Shown: positions 27,331 through 48,203 of the stretch, piece after piece | Position numbering within the stretch: the stretch's first letter is position 1 | Layout: each line of letters begins with the position of its first letter | Source of the DNA: Oryzias latipes | Taxonomy: Eukaryota > Chordata > Actinopteri > Beloniformes > Adrianichthyidae | Direction: 5' to 3' | Assembly: GCF_002234675.1 (NCBI RefSeq) | Contig: NC_019863.2 | Coordinates: 1,689,609 to 1,753,608 of the forward strand | Length of the DNA stretch: 64,000 bases | Notes under the pieces: model-generated | The model's database searches: none | What the model was told of the DNA's origin: nothing | Seen by the model: only the letters and a program-made list of their open reading frames with translations | Program-made: the position numbers and the translations under genes

Positions 27331-29589
27331 TCAGGATGGAGGGACCTCCAGAGCCGTGCTGGGAGAAGGAGGAATCAGACCAGCGGCCACCAGCCTCCTC
27401 TCACTGGTCAGGAAGTTGAAGGTCGCACAAGCGTTCGGCTGCAAAGAGAGTCCAATTGAAGATGTTTCCTTTGCTCCATTTGTTTGGGGTCAAATCTTTC
27501 CGTCGTGTGTTTGTTACCGTGTCCTGCACCTCCACCGCGATGCCTTTACGCTTCAGAAGAGCCAGGACAGACGGGTCGATTCTCTGGAGCTTGGAGCCCG
27601 TCCCCAGCACGAGGATCTCTGGATGAACGGGAAAAGAGCCTCATTTATCTGAGTTTCATGGTAGTGGGTGTGTCCTCATGCAGGGTCACGTCTCCTCCAG
27701 CTGGGGTGGAGGACTTTGAAAGTGCATTTTAGAATGAGGGTGAATAAATGGGTTTTGTGGCGTCAGAATTGTAATCATGCTCTACTTCAGCAACTTTAGT
27801 TCTGCTTTTCCTTACTGTAAACCTAATGCATTTCATTCCATCTTAATACGAAGCTGTTTTGGGTCGTTTTGGGATTCTACAAAGCCTTCTTTGTCAAAAT
27901 GAAATTAGGTTAAAGAATAATTTGACCATCAAACAGTTCATGTGTGGAGGAAATGATGTTGAAGCCCTGGTTAGTTTGAAGCTTTTCTAACAGCACAACT
28001 CCTTCACATCACCATTTCATCCCAGCGTTTTTCATTTGTACCTATTGGAGGCTCGAGCATGTGGAAGAGGGAAATACTGTCTTCTGTGATGTCTTTGTGA
28101 CTGCCAACCTGCAGAAAGAAGAGCCAACAATTATCTCTCGCCGACATGCAGAGTCTGGATTTGCTGTGGGTTTGGGTCTGACATTCCACTGCAGGATAGC
28201 GGGAGGCAGGAGGGCGCAGGGTCCGAACACGCGGTTTCCATCCACGTTGAAGCCCGCTGGGCTGTAGCTGTGGATCAGGATCCCATTGTCTGCTTCCTTC
28301 CTCATCATGGACACCGTGGTTCGCTGGTAAAACTCATCATCTCCAGGCTCTAACCGATACGCACGAGACAACAATGGGCTGCACCAAGAAACGACTGAAT
28401 TAAAAACAAAACTATTGGCTGGAGATGCTTTGGGGTTTATTAAGCACTTCAGATGTTTTAAAGGAATTAAACTGTCGCTAAAGTTGCTAAAACGTTTGAT
28501 TTGTTTCAAGATAACTAAGCTGAAGAAGATGAAAACAAATACAATTTGAAGGCAGCAAAAGAATGCAATTCCTAGTTTTACCTAAGCCTCTACCTCTTGC
28601 TGAGAGCTCTCTGTGTCCACCCTTCCACTAGCTTACAGCCCCGCACAACCCTAACCTAACATCACTAATGCAACAGAAATAACCACCAACATCGGAGCTG
28701 TCCAGTCGTTCAGTTTGGATCCAACTCAGATGAGGAAAACAAAGACGTTCGTGGATCTATTTGTCTGCATCAGAATGGAGCAGAGCAGGAAGCTCGTGTC
28801 GAACCAATCGCAGCATCTAGACCACAAATATGATCTTTGGGAAACGACACTTTCTTTTGCTCCTGATTCACAACAATTTATAGTAAGAAACGCTCAGTAA
28901 AATACTTTTTTAATTTCTTAAAATATGTCCTATACCACAAAAACATGTTAAAGACAAGAAAAACATAATTGTTATCGAAGTGGGTCTTTAAAAGAAAACA
29001 CACCAACTAGATTTTATATATTCTTTAAAAAAAAAAAAAAAAAAACATCAAGGGGAACCAAGACATTAATTTGAAAGAAAAGTACTAAAATAAATCAGCA
29101 AAATCTGTTTGAGATGGACTGAACATATGAAAAAGGTTCACAAATGTTAAAATTGTCACAATGACAACTTATTCTAAACCAATTCTCAAATTTAACAGCA
29201 TAATGGGCGCTTAAGTTCTCATAACTAAAAAAAAAAGGTTGATTATGAAGCTTTTCTGTTTATTTGTAATGCTCACGAGACTGCTTACTAAATTAATTTA
29301 AAAAAAATGAGCAAATTGAAAGAAAAGCCGAAATTAAGCAATCACTATCCCATCCATACCCTTCATCTTGTTTCATCACAACACAAGTTTAAATGTCATT
29401 GCCAAATGTTCTCACGTGATCAGAATCTCACAGTCAGAGTTATTTATCTCTAAAGCTTTATATTTATATTATTAAGATTAGTCAGAAACCCCCGTAGTAC
29501 CTGGAGAAAGCAGGTGCTGCCCTGAAGGACAACAGGAGGCCCTGAGAAGACTTCTGCAGCAGAAACCTGCTGCAAACTGCTGCGGCCAT
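27331..29589 (-). CDS. ndufaf3: Mitochondrial complex I assembly factor NDUFAF3
   Basis: Five exons on the minus strand: 29589-29501, 28378-28183, 28108-28042, 27618-27518, 27438-27331, giving 186 residues (human 184). NDUFAF3 works in the mitochondrial matrix and inner membrane with NDUFAF4 in early assembly of respiratory complex I. The N-terminus (MAAAVCSRFLLQKSSQGLLL) is basic and hydrophobic, as expected of an import presequence. The family-specific core is visible: DDEFYQRTTVSMM, GNRVFGPCALLPPAILQWN, VGSHKDITEDS, ILVLGTGSKL, KRKGIAVEVQDT and PNACATFNFLTSERRLVAAG. The ATG is supported by a short exon 1 with a good donor. A TTTATT at 27102-27107 (AATAAA on the minus strand) may be the polyadenylation signal. 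Intron 1 contains a family Y repeat. It is transcribed divergently from nckipsd. Confidence 0.95.
28595..28995 (-). mobile_element. Family Y repeat in ndufaf3 intron 1
   Basis: Contains cagccccgcacaaccctaac, acatcggagctgtccagtcg, and the plus-strand acidic block gatgaggaaaacaaagacgt. It ends with gaagtgggtctttaaa, the terminal motif. It is therefore in the reverse orientation relative to the 18721-19255 copy. Confidence 0.6.
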
Positions 29590-30304
29590 GTCTGAGAGGA
29601 GCCGGCGACACACACGGGGGAAGGATTTCAGTGTGACACCACCGTCGGTGTCATGTCTGATGGAGTAACCGGCGACACACACGGGGGAAGGATTTCAGTG
29701 TGACACCAGCGTCGGTGTCGAGAACCGCACAATCAAACTCTTCTCACTTTTTCACTAAAAACAAATTCATAAAATAAAACAGTTAAATTAATTCATGTGA
29801 CGAGTTTTAACCAGTCTGACGGGGAATCAATTTGAGGTTATTTTGTGAATCACAAAAATCCATTAATGTTATTAGTCTGAGAAAAGGGGTGTTCAATGTT
29901 GTCCTCAATCTTTGGACAATTTTCAATCTTGAGGTTAATTATAAACATTTTAAACTGTAGATAATGAAAAAAATGAAAGTGCAAAGATAATATGGATAAT
30001 TAAATCGCCCCTAATACCAGAAATTAGACTCTTTTGCAAAAGTATATCTGGAATATTTTGGAGAGTCGCTCTGATTTTGATTAGCGTGCCTGGTGGGCGT
30101 TTCGAGCACAGCGCCCTCTGGTGGCGTGTATTGGTATTAATCGGTCAGGTGACCCCACCGTTGTAAATAGACTTCAGCGAGCCTCTGCAGACATGCCTTT
30201 TTAGTCCCTTTAAACCGCCAACAGCACAGCAAACGTTTCCGCTAGGGCTCAGTTTTTCTCCCGCACAGCTTTTCTGCCGCTCGTTGACGGAGCTGTAGGG
30301 AATC
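29590..30304. promoter_or_regulatory. Divergent promoter interval of ndufaf3 and nckipsd
   Basis: 715 bases separate the two start codons in head-to-head orientation, so promoters of both genes must lie here unless upstream non-coding exons exist. The ndufaf3 side holds a 67-bp-period tandem duplication (29602-29652 and 29669-29719). The nckipsd side (about 30085-30300) is GC-richer. No TATA box was convincing. Confidence 0.55.
29602..29719. repeat. Tandem duplication in the ndufaf3 5' region
   Basis: Two 51-bp copies (29602-29652, 29669-29719) starting ccggcgacacacacggggga, differing at one visible base, with a 67-bp period. The preceding atgtctga is also shared. They lie immediately upstream of the ndufaf3 start codon, probably in its 5' UTR or core promoter. 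Confidence 0.9.
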
Positions 30305-40385
<10,081 letters not shown>

Positions 40386-41450
40386 CACATCAGCGTCATG
40401 CTCACGCACTGCAGTCTGCTTCCGTTCACAGCAGGGGGCGATCTGCGTTCATCCCTGGAAGCCGTCACTTTCATCTCTGGATTAGACGTTTCGAAATAGC
40501 TTGCAAGAATAGAAAATATTGCAATTGCACAAAAAAAGAGTAGAGAAACGACAAGAGTTTAAGCCAAACACCTGATGTGCTGTCAAAGTGAATTCCCAGC
40601 AATAACCATATCCAGTTTCCATGGACTAACTGCATGTGTTCTGTAGGATTTCATTGTTCATCACCTTCTGGCTGATTTCAGGGGAAGTGTGAAGGTTTGG
40701 GTGAAGCAGGTCTGTGAGGAGAGGAGGTGCCATGAGTTCAGTGCTGACTGAGAACCTGTTTGTTAGTCCTTGAATTGGGACCAAACTACTGTGTTACTGA
40801 GAGTATTATTTTCTTAGCTGGATGCTGCACTCTTAATGTCTTCTCTTTTTTCATTCATATCTTAAAGTCAGGTTAGTTAGAAACCATGACGAAGTTTACG
40901 TGTTCTGAGGCAAGGAGCCAAACAAATCTGAAGCTGCTGATCGCTGCTGCGTTTGAGTCTGCTGTGCTTCTGCAGCTTTCTCCGCCTGCTGCTTCTCTGA
41001 CGTTCGGCTGTAAGCGCTCACTCTTTGCTAACTTAAGGCTCCTGGAGCATCAGAATTGATCCTGAAGCCGTCTGTGCTGCATCAAGGCTTTATGACAACA
41101 GAGTTTTCGGCTGACGTGAAGCGTTCTGCAGGTATTCTCTGTGCTCTAGCATCAAGCAGCGTTGTTCAGTTAGAACTCAGTCCTCCTGCTGAGGATCAGA
41201 ACAAAATCACGAGACGTCGTTTTTGTTTGCGACACTTTCTGTTGGACTTAACGTGTTCCTGTTGTTTTCCTCATTTTGATCCAGTAATGTTCTTGCCTGA
41301 TCCTCTCTGACTCCAACCCTGGCATGACGTCACATGAAAGATACTAGAGTACGACTCCATGTTTGTGTGTGCGCGTATGTGTATGTGTGCGTGAGAGAGG
41401 GTTAAATGTAATGTAGGACAGTTTTTTTTCGCCTGTGTAACACTGAGTCT

Positions 41451-41456
41451 AATAAA
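41451..41456 (+). terminator. nckipsd: nckipsd polyadenylation signal
   Basis: AATAAA about 1.07 kb downstream of the nckipsd stop, followed by T-rich sequence. It implies a 3' UTR of 40386 to about 41475. Confidence 0.65.
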
Positions 41457-41479
41457 ACTCTATTTTAACAGAGAAACAT

Positions 41480-42070
41480 GTCTCCTCTTTATTCAGAACA
41501 TTAGTGTGAACATACAACCCTTTCTGTTGTACGCTGCAACATGCACTGCTGGAAAAGGAAAAAAAAACGGATACAATCTTTACATTTTAAAATAAATGTA
41601 AAAAATGGTCACCGCTTTTTAATGCTGTGTGTTTGAGGTGGGAATTTAGGTGGGAATGACTAAGAACTGGGGTTTATTCAGATCATATGAAGTTGGATGA
41701 TTCTGAGGATACTAAAAAAAGACAAATGCAAGCAAACAGGCCAGGCGGGCTTTGTGTTTGTGGTTAGTTCTTCCTGGTTATTTGCAATATTTCTAATTTT
41801 GTGTGCCTGAATGTTTTTTTTGTTCCTTGCCTGTTCCTGTAAAAGTTTAAAACAACATTTAAATAGTTTTATGAGAAGTTGAGGTTCAATGAATATTTCA
41901 TTAGGAATTATTTTCTTGCTGTTTACACGAAATGAATTTGGTTTAAAAACATAGTTTATATTATTTTTTTAACTATAACGTCTACATTTTGTTGAGATGG
42001 TCTAAATATTACGTGTGAATGACAAAAATAGAATATGATTAGAATATTTTATATAAATCTTTTAAAGTGT
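41480..42070. other. Intergenic AT-rich stretch
   Basis: Between the nckipsd 3' end and a cluster of MITE and Tc1 remnants. No gene, RNA or repeat family recognised. Confidence 0.4.
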
Positions 42071-42074
42071 CTGT

Positions 42075-42690
42075 CCACGCCACGTTAACGTTGGGAGTGG
42101 GGTCATCTGGACCCCACAAGATACAGTAGTGGACAAAATTGTTGGTACTCCTCAGTTAAAGAAAGAAAGTCCACAATGCTCACTGAAATGACTTAATGTT
42201 CAAAAGTAACAATGAATTTACAAAATTTAAAAATGAAATAATCAAAATCAGCCATTACTTTTGAGTTGTTGATTAACAGAATTATGTAAAAAAACAAACT
42301 AATGAAATAGGGCTGGACAAAAATGATGGTCCCTCCATAAAAGACTAAGAACCTGGGTGTGACCTCGGGTATGACCTTTAATTCACATCACAGCTGTTTT
42401 CAAACCCATAATTAGTCAGTCTGCCTATTTAAAGGGAGTCAAATAGTCACGTTGCTGTTTGGTGAAAAGGTGTGAACCACACTGAAGATGGACAACAGAA
42501 AGCCAAGGAGAGAATTGTCCCAGGACATTAGAAACAAAATTATTGACAAACATCATAAAGGTAAAGGCTATAAAACCATCTCTAAGCAGCTTGAAGACTT
42601 CATGGGAGACGACCAAGGAGGACACCACTGTTGAAAGGAAATCAGAAAAAAGCCAGTCCCAATGGTAAAGTGCCTAGGATAGCACAAAGG
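42075..42690 (+). mobile_element. Internally deleted Tc1 copy within family X sequence
   Basis: 42124 to about 42645 starts CAGTAGTGGACAAAATTGTT after a TA, the same family as 17099-18718, but opposite in orientation. It reads into the transposase start (MDNRKPRRELSQDIRN, KGYKTISKQLE) and then jumps to distal coding sequence (MGDDQGGHH-like). The core and right end are missing. Family X pieces border it: 42075-42121 (ggggtcatctggaccccac) and 42655-42690 (gtgcctaggatagcac). Confidence 0.75.
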
Positions 42691-42801
42691 CCAAAGGTGG
42701 AGGCTGGTGGTGACCTGAAGATGGAATACCACCTGCAAAGCAGAATATTTGTTCCTGAAAGCCACATCCTTTTCAATGGTAAAGGGGGGATTTGGGAGTA
42801 A

Positions 42802-43006
42802 CCCTTGTTCTATCCTAGGCACGTTAACGTTGGGAGTGGGGTCATCTAGACCCACTAGACAGTGCTCTGAACCTTTTTTCTTCAATGATTTGTGATCTTC
42901 ACTGGTGTCCATGGATTACATGAAATCTTTCCACCTTTATCCACCTTTGTCATGGTAGGGAGAACACATCTATGCAAGGGTGGGGTCATCTAAGATAGCA
43001 CAAGGG
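42802..43006 (+). mobile_element. Family X MITE, well preserved
   Basis: From CCCTTGTTCTATCCTAGGC to GATAGCACAAGGG with TTAA directly after it (43007-43010) and GTAA before. Contains gcacgttaacgttgggagtg and cttcactggtgtccatgg. Intergenic. Confidence 0.8.
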
Positions 43007-43009
43007 TTA

Positions 43010-43900
43010 AAGAAACAAGGAAGCAAATGTATCTAATTGAAAGTCATACCCTGAAGTTTGTTGTCATACCTTACTGGGCTCATTTAACACTGTTTTAGAT
43101 TAGATTATCTTTTTTAGAGTTTGTAAAAACAAAAAGGTTTCATGTTTTTATTATTTTCTAAGTAGTATTATGCACATATTTATTATTAAAACTTGAGAGT
43201 TGATTCTTCTGTTTTATATTGTGTTAAAGCAACATTTTCATTTGGTTCATTTGGTTGGTTTGTTTTGATAATATTTTTAATTTGAAGAGGGTAATATAAA
43301 TATCACGGTGAAAACAGAAAATGCATCTCAGTGTCATGCCTAAACGTTATAGTTTGTCCAATATAAATCATAATAACTGTTTTACACAAACTGTCCATTT
43401 GAATTGAAATCAGCCGTACTTTCCAGGTATAGGGATTATTTAGGATTTTGGCTGCTAATGTCACTTGTTTTTTCAGTAATTACTGGACTAAATTGCCGTC
43501 TTATAAGCACATAAAGTAATTTTTGGGTAAAACATGAGTCATACATCATAATTCTGAGACGGAGGTATTGGAACGTGAGGGATTACCTCGACTTAACAGC
43601 AACAATTCATCTTTAATGTACTGCAGTTTAGAACATTTGTTTTATTATTTTAAAGCTGGTTCTGGTCGAGGTGATGCGTTCAGGGCCAGAACATTGGTTC
43701 CAAAATATTATTTTTGTGTATCAGTTATTTAACAACCAGGGCTGACTTTTAACATGTGACTCTCTTTCTAAATTTAATGTTGAGGAGCCTTTTCTGCTCT
43801 CTTCCAGTGATATTCCTGTAGGGAAAATATGTCTGTGCAGTTATCCCAGGAAAAACAATAAATCCATGATTTCAAATGAACATTGTTTCACTTCCTTCAG
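43010..43900. other. Intergenic AT-rich stretch
   Basis: No gene or named repeat recognised. It is bounded by a family X MITE and an L1-like fragment. Confidence 0.4.
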
Positions 43901-43904
43901 AGAA

Positions 43905-44240
43905 TGACTTATTGGAATATGTTTGTTGAAGATATTGCATGGAAAGAGGTTTGGCAAACTCCTAATAAATTATTGATCACCAATAAAGTAAAATAAGTTT
44001 CTTTTAAGGTTATTCACAGAATTTACCCAGCTAAAATGTTTATTCAAAATAGATTTAGATTAAACATGGATAAACTCTGGAGTTTTTGCTGCAATTCCCC
44101 TGAAACGGTCATCCAGCTATTCTGGAATTGTCATCAAGTTAAAGTGTTTTGGCAGATGACAAAATTGATTCTTGTTTTGTTTTATTCTGTAGAAATGTCT
44201 AATATCAAAGAATGTACAAAAGGACTCTGGTTTACTTTTA
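43905..44240 (+). mobile_element. L1-like LINE C-terminal fragment
   Basis: 44036-44230 encodes FCCNSPETVIQLFWNCHQVK followed by VFWQMTKLI, the conserved C-terminal knuckle region of L1-type ORF2. The upstream part (43905-44035) has the same character out of frame. It is truncated by a family X end at 44242. Confidence 0.65.
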
Positions 44241-44241
44241 A

Positions 44242-44291
44242 CCCTTGTGTTATCTTAGATGACCCCCCCCCCCCTTACATTGACGTGTCCA
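44242..44291 (+). mobile_element. Truncated family X MITE
   Basis: Starts CCCTTGTGTTATCTTAGATG directly after TTAA, then the poly-C and ttacattgacgtgtcc, and breaks off there. Confidence 0.65.
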
Positions 44292-44439
44292 GCTGTTTTC
44301 CTGCATTACCTGCTGTCTTTATGTCTGTCTGACACCAACTAAACCACAGGCAGACAAAGAAAACATTTACGGAAAATAAAGACACGTCATCAAAATGTCT
44401 ACAATAGTTAACAAAGAATGACAATATCAGCATGATCTG

Positions 44440-44753
44440 AGGAATCCAAAGGCACGATCCTGTTGTTGCGCAACAGTGGGAGCGCTCCGCGTCCGCGTTC
44501 CTGTGCCCACCACCCCTCCCCTCTCGCGAGCCGCGTGTGTGACAGGAGATCAGCTGCAGGGACGGCAGTTCGAGGTTTTCAGGCTGTTCCAAACTCTGTG
44601 ATAAAACAGAGAAAAGGAAACCAATACGGCGCAGATTTTTTTCCACTGTCACCGCCCCCCTTTTGCAATTGCCCGTATTATCTGTACCCCAAACCGCTAC
44701 GACTGCGCCCCCCCCCCTCACTTGCATCGCCCCACTATTTGAGAAGCACTGCA
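44440..44753. mobile_element. hAT-type remnant
   Basis: The right end ccactatttgagaagcactg is the common hAT-Charlie terminus. The interior (ttccaaactctgtgataaaa, cggcgcagat) resembles the internal part of the hAT element at 58881-59996. I could not find the left end. Confidence 0.5.
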
Positions 44754-45282
44754 CTAATCCAACAGATTTACAGATGTAATCGTTTTATGATCCTTTGTAT
44801 TTTTTGAAGCAGAAAGTAAGTTTACATTTTGCTGCACTTCCAGTTTCAGTCAGAAGAATTCAGGTTTTTTATTAGCAAATTTACTTTTGTGAATATTAAA
44901 TTTAGCCACGAGTAATAATGGTATAATGGGAAATAAAAATTATTAAAAAAAAAAAAAAAAAGATGCGTTCAGGGCACAAAGGAAAGATTTCACCCGGAAA
45001 TAAAACTAGACCGGACTTTGTCCCACAGTGAAAGGGCTCCGGTCGGAAAAGTGGGTTAAAGGTCGTGCAGGAACTGCACCGAGTCATCTCCTGGAGAACT
45101 CGACAGGTAAATTATTGTCTGGTAATTCATGTGTAATTGTTTGTCATCAGTTTATGTGTTGATATTTTTGTGTTAAACGATAATCTGCGTCTCTACGCGG
45201 AGTTTCTTCTCGACTTCGCTCCTTCGTGGATTTCCTGGGTTTTCTTTTCTGTTTTTCTTTTCAGCGGCTCCAGAAGTCAAAA

Positions 45283-48171
45283 ATGTCCAAACAACCGGCG
45301 CAGCCGATCAGCCCGCTGAAGAACTTCTTCGCGGGGGGGTTTGGAGGGGTCTGCCTCGTCTTCGCCGGTCACCCGCTGGACACCATTAAAGTGAGAGCCC
45401 CTGCATTGCAGCAAAAGTTGTGTGTCAGTTAGTGACAACCCCACGCATGAGACACTTACTGTGTTTGTCACATCTGCTGCTGCTGCAACCTTTGACCCGC
45501 ATCCACGCGGGCTCACTGCTGCGTTCACGGCCTGCAGGGCCAGGTGAAGGCCTCACTGCTTTAATACATTTAATAAAAAATACAATATTGTCATCCAATG
45601 TTCAAGTTAAACTACCAAATTTATTAATAGGTGAAATAAAACTCACAGGGAAAAAATGTGATACTAAATATCTAAACAAACCCTTCAAAGGTCAATTATA
45701 CAATGACTTTAATGGAAATGTTAAATAATATAAATAAAGGAGACACCTGTCACAACAATAGAAATACATAAAATGGCCCGTAGTCCCCAAGATTAAAGAA
45801 ATGCAGTTTGAAAAGGATAAACAACTATTAACCATCCACAGAGACGGTGAGGAGGAGATTTGGCTTTGAGGTTGATCCGTGTGATTTCTGTCAGACAGGA
45901 TATTTTTAGCCAGAAAATTAACCTCATACAATTCACAGAAGAAGATATTCTGTTCTATAACAATAAGTTATCAAAATAAACAACAAAATTAGTGAACATC
46001 CTCCTGATTTGGGAAAAATATATTCCTAATTTCCTGTGTTTTAAAAATGAAGTCAGACTGTATTTATCCTCATTAAATGTATTCAGAACTCAAATCCTTT
46101 ATTGATGACATTTGTAAATCTGCTACAGAATGGATACTGATCCAGGGTCCAGATTGTTAATTGCCTTGAAATGTAATTTATGCTGAAATATTCATATATT
46201 TTCATAGATGTATAGATGTGTTTTTGTCTGTTTTTGATTGGAGAGCTGTGCCTTGCATCATTGTGTGGTTGTGTCTGCGAGAGTTTGTAATGATTATATT
46301 TCAATAAAAAACGAACTGCTGCGTTCAGCCTGCAGGGCTCATGTTCAGGTAAAACGGCTCACCTGGGCTGCAGCGGGGATTGAACAGGCTGCTTTCAGGT
46401 CAATAGTTTGAACAGAAATGTCAACTCTACTGTAGCATTTCAGGATTTACTGCTCAGTTTTGTCCTTGTTTGTCATTGGAGCTGGTTCTGATGTGTCTGG
46501 GTTTAGGTGCACAGACTGGACCGGTTTGGGATGGGAGAGAGGAGGATTTTGGATGCAGTCGGACTGAAAGAGTTTGCAGAGGACATGCAGGGAGCAGATG
46601 TCCTGAGCTAATGTGACCGGGTTAAAATGATTGTTATGGATGGAAATGGAGATGAGACCAGGGGGGAGGTGGGAGTGCCGTTCCTCAGTTTTCTCCGTGT
46701 TCAGTTCCAGGAAGTGTCCAACACGGCCTTCTGCAGAACTCGCGGCTGACGGAACCAGAACCTGTAAATGTTCTGGTGGAAAAGAAGAAGAAGGCTCCGT
46801 CCACTCAGACCAAAGATGTTGTTGTTTCCACTTTGTCATTGTGGAAATAGTGTAAACTATCTGCTAATCGTCATAATCACTAGTTTGTGTTTTTTCATGT
46901 GAAGCAGCAATTTCCGGACAGGGACAAGAAAGTCCATCTGAATGTCAGCATCCAGGTTTTTGTAACTGATGGTCAAAGGTTTGGTGACAAACTATGAAAA
47001 TAGTTGACTTTTTTTGTGCCAAGCCTACCATTATTGTTAGATTTTCTTTTTTTTTTTAAATAGAGAAATATTATTCTGCTTAATTCTCCAGCTTTCATGT
47101 TCTTGTCACAGTTTTTTTGCATCGTTTCCTCCTCACACCTGCTATGTCATGAGCTGGGTCTGGCTCCTGTTGTGCTTTGTGACGAGATGAAACTGCTTTT
47201 GATTGAAATCTCAGGAGAAGCAAAGTGTTCGGCTCAGCGCCGCTCTCTTCTTTCTCCGCTCAGGTTCGGTTACAGACGCAGCCCAAAGCCAAACCCGGAG
47301 AGAGCCTGATGTATGCCGGAACCCTGGACTGCTTTAAAAAGACTCTAGCCAAAGAAGTGAGGCCTCCCTCTCCTCGCCGTTTTCCCTCCATCCCCTGCCT
47401 CATGTGTCTGTGTCTGGTTCCTTCCAGGGGGTCAAAGGGCTCTACAAAGGAATGGCGGCTCCAATCATTGGAGTCACGCCCATGTTTGCTGTTTGTTTCT
47501 TTGGATTCGGTTTGGGGAGGAAGCTCCAGCAGAGGAGCCCCGACGACGTCCTCTCGTGGGTGTTTCTGTCATCCCGCGGCGCTCTGCAGCCGGACTGCGC
47601 CTCAGCTCTCTGCTCTCGTCCTCCGCAGGTATCCGCAGCTGTTCGCTGCAGGGATGCTGTCCGGCGTGTTCACGACGGCCATCATGGCTCCCGGAGAGCG
47701 CATCAAGTGCCTCCTGCAGGTGGGAGCTCCAGAACGAGACTCTTCTTTGAGCTGATCTGAAGCTGCTTTAGGCACAAGTGACCCACAGTGTGGATGGTGT
47801 ATCCTCCAGATCCAGGCCTCCACCGGGGAGGTGAAGTATTCGGGACCCATGGACTGTGTCAAGCAGCTGTACAGAGAGTCAGGAATCAGAGGAATCTACA
47901 GAGGCACAGCTCTGACTCTCATGAGAGGTGAGACTGAACATTGGCGTGACTTTGGATGAACGTTCATCTGACTTTAAAAGAAAGAAACGCTTCTGCTTTA
48001 AAAAGCACCAGTGTTGGTAAAAACGTCTCCACAACAAGTTGTAATAAATAAACATTAAAGTTGTTCTTATTACACTGTAAAGTTTCATTTGAACTCGAAG
48101 GGTTTCGGATTCTGGACGGGTGTTTTGTTCGTTTCTTGAACATTTTTTGTGCAGATTTCAACAGTTGTAGC

Positions 48172-48203
<32 letters not shown>

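Noticed and set aside
27278-27732. Plus-strand frames of 124 and 82 codons
   Set aside because: Antisense to ndufaf3 exons 4 and 5, which account for the sequence.
28000-30300. miR-425/miR-191-type hairpins expected near ndufaf3 by human synteny (DALRD3 intron)
   Set aside because: I found no sequence resembling either mature microRNA by eye, and no DALRD3 exon is present.
44275-44754. 159-codon minus-strand frame
   Set aside because: Lies across a hAT remnant and a MITE stub; low-complexity Gly/Arg content from homopolymer runs.
46447-46839. 130-codon minus-strand frame in slc25a20 intron 1
   Set aside because: No recognisable domain, no splice context; it looks like repeat-derived sequence.
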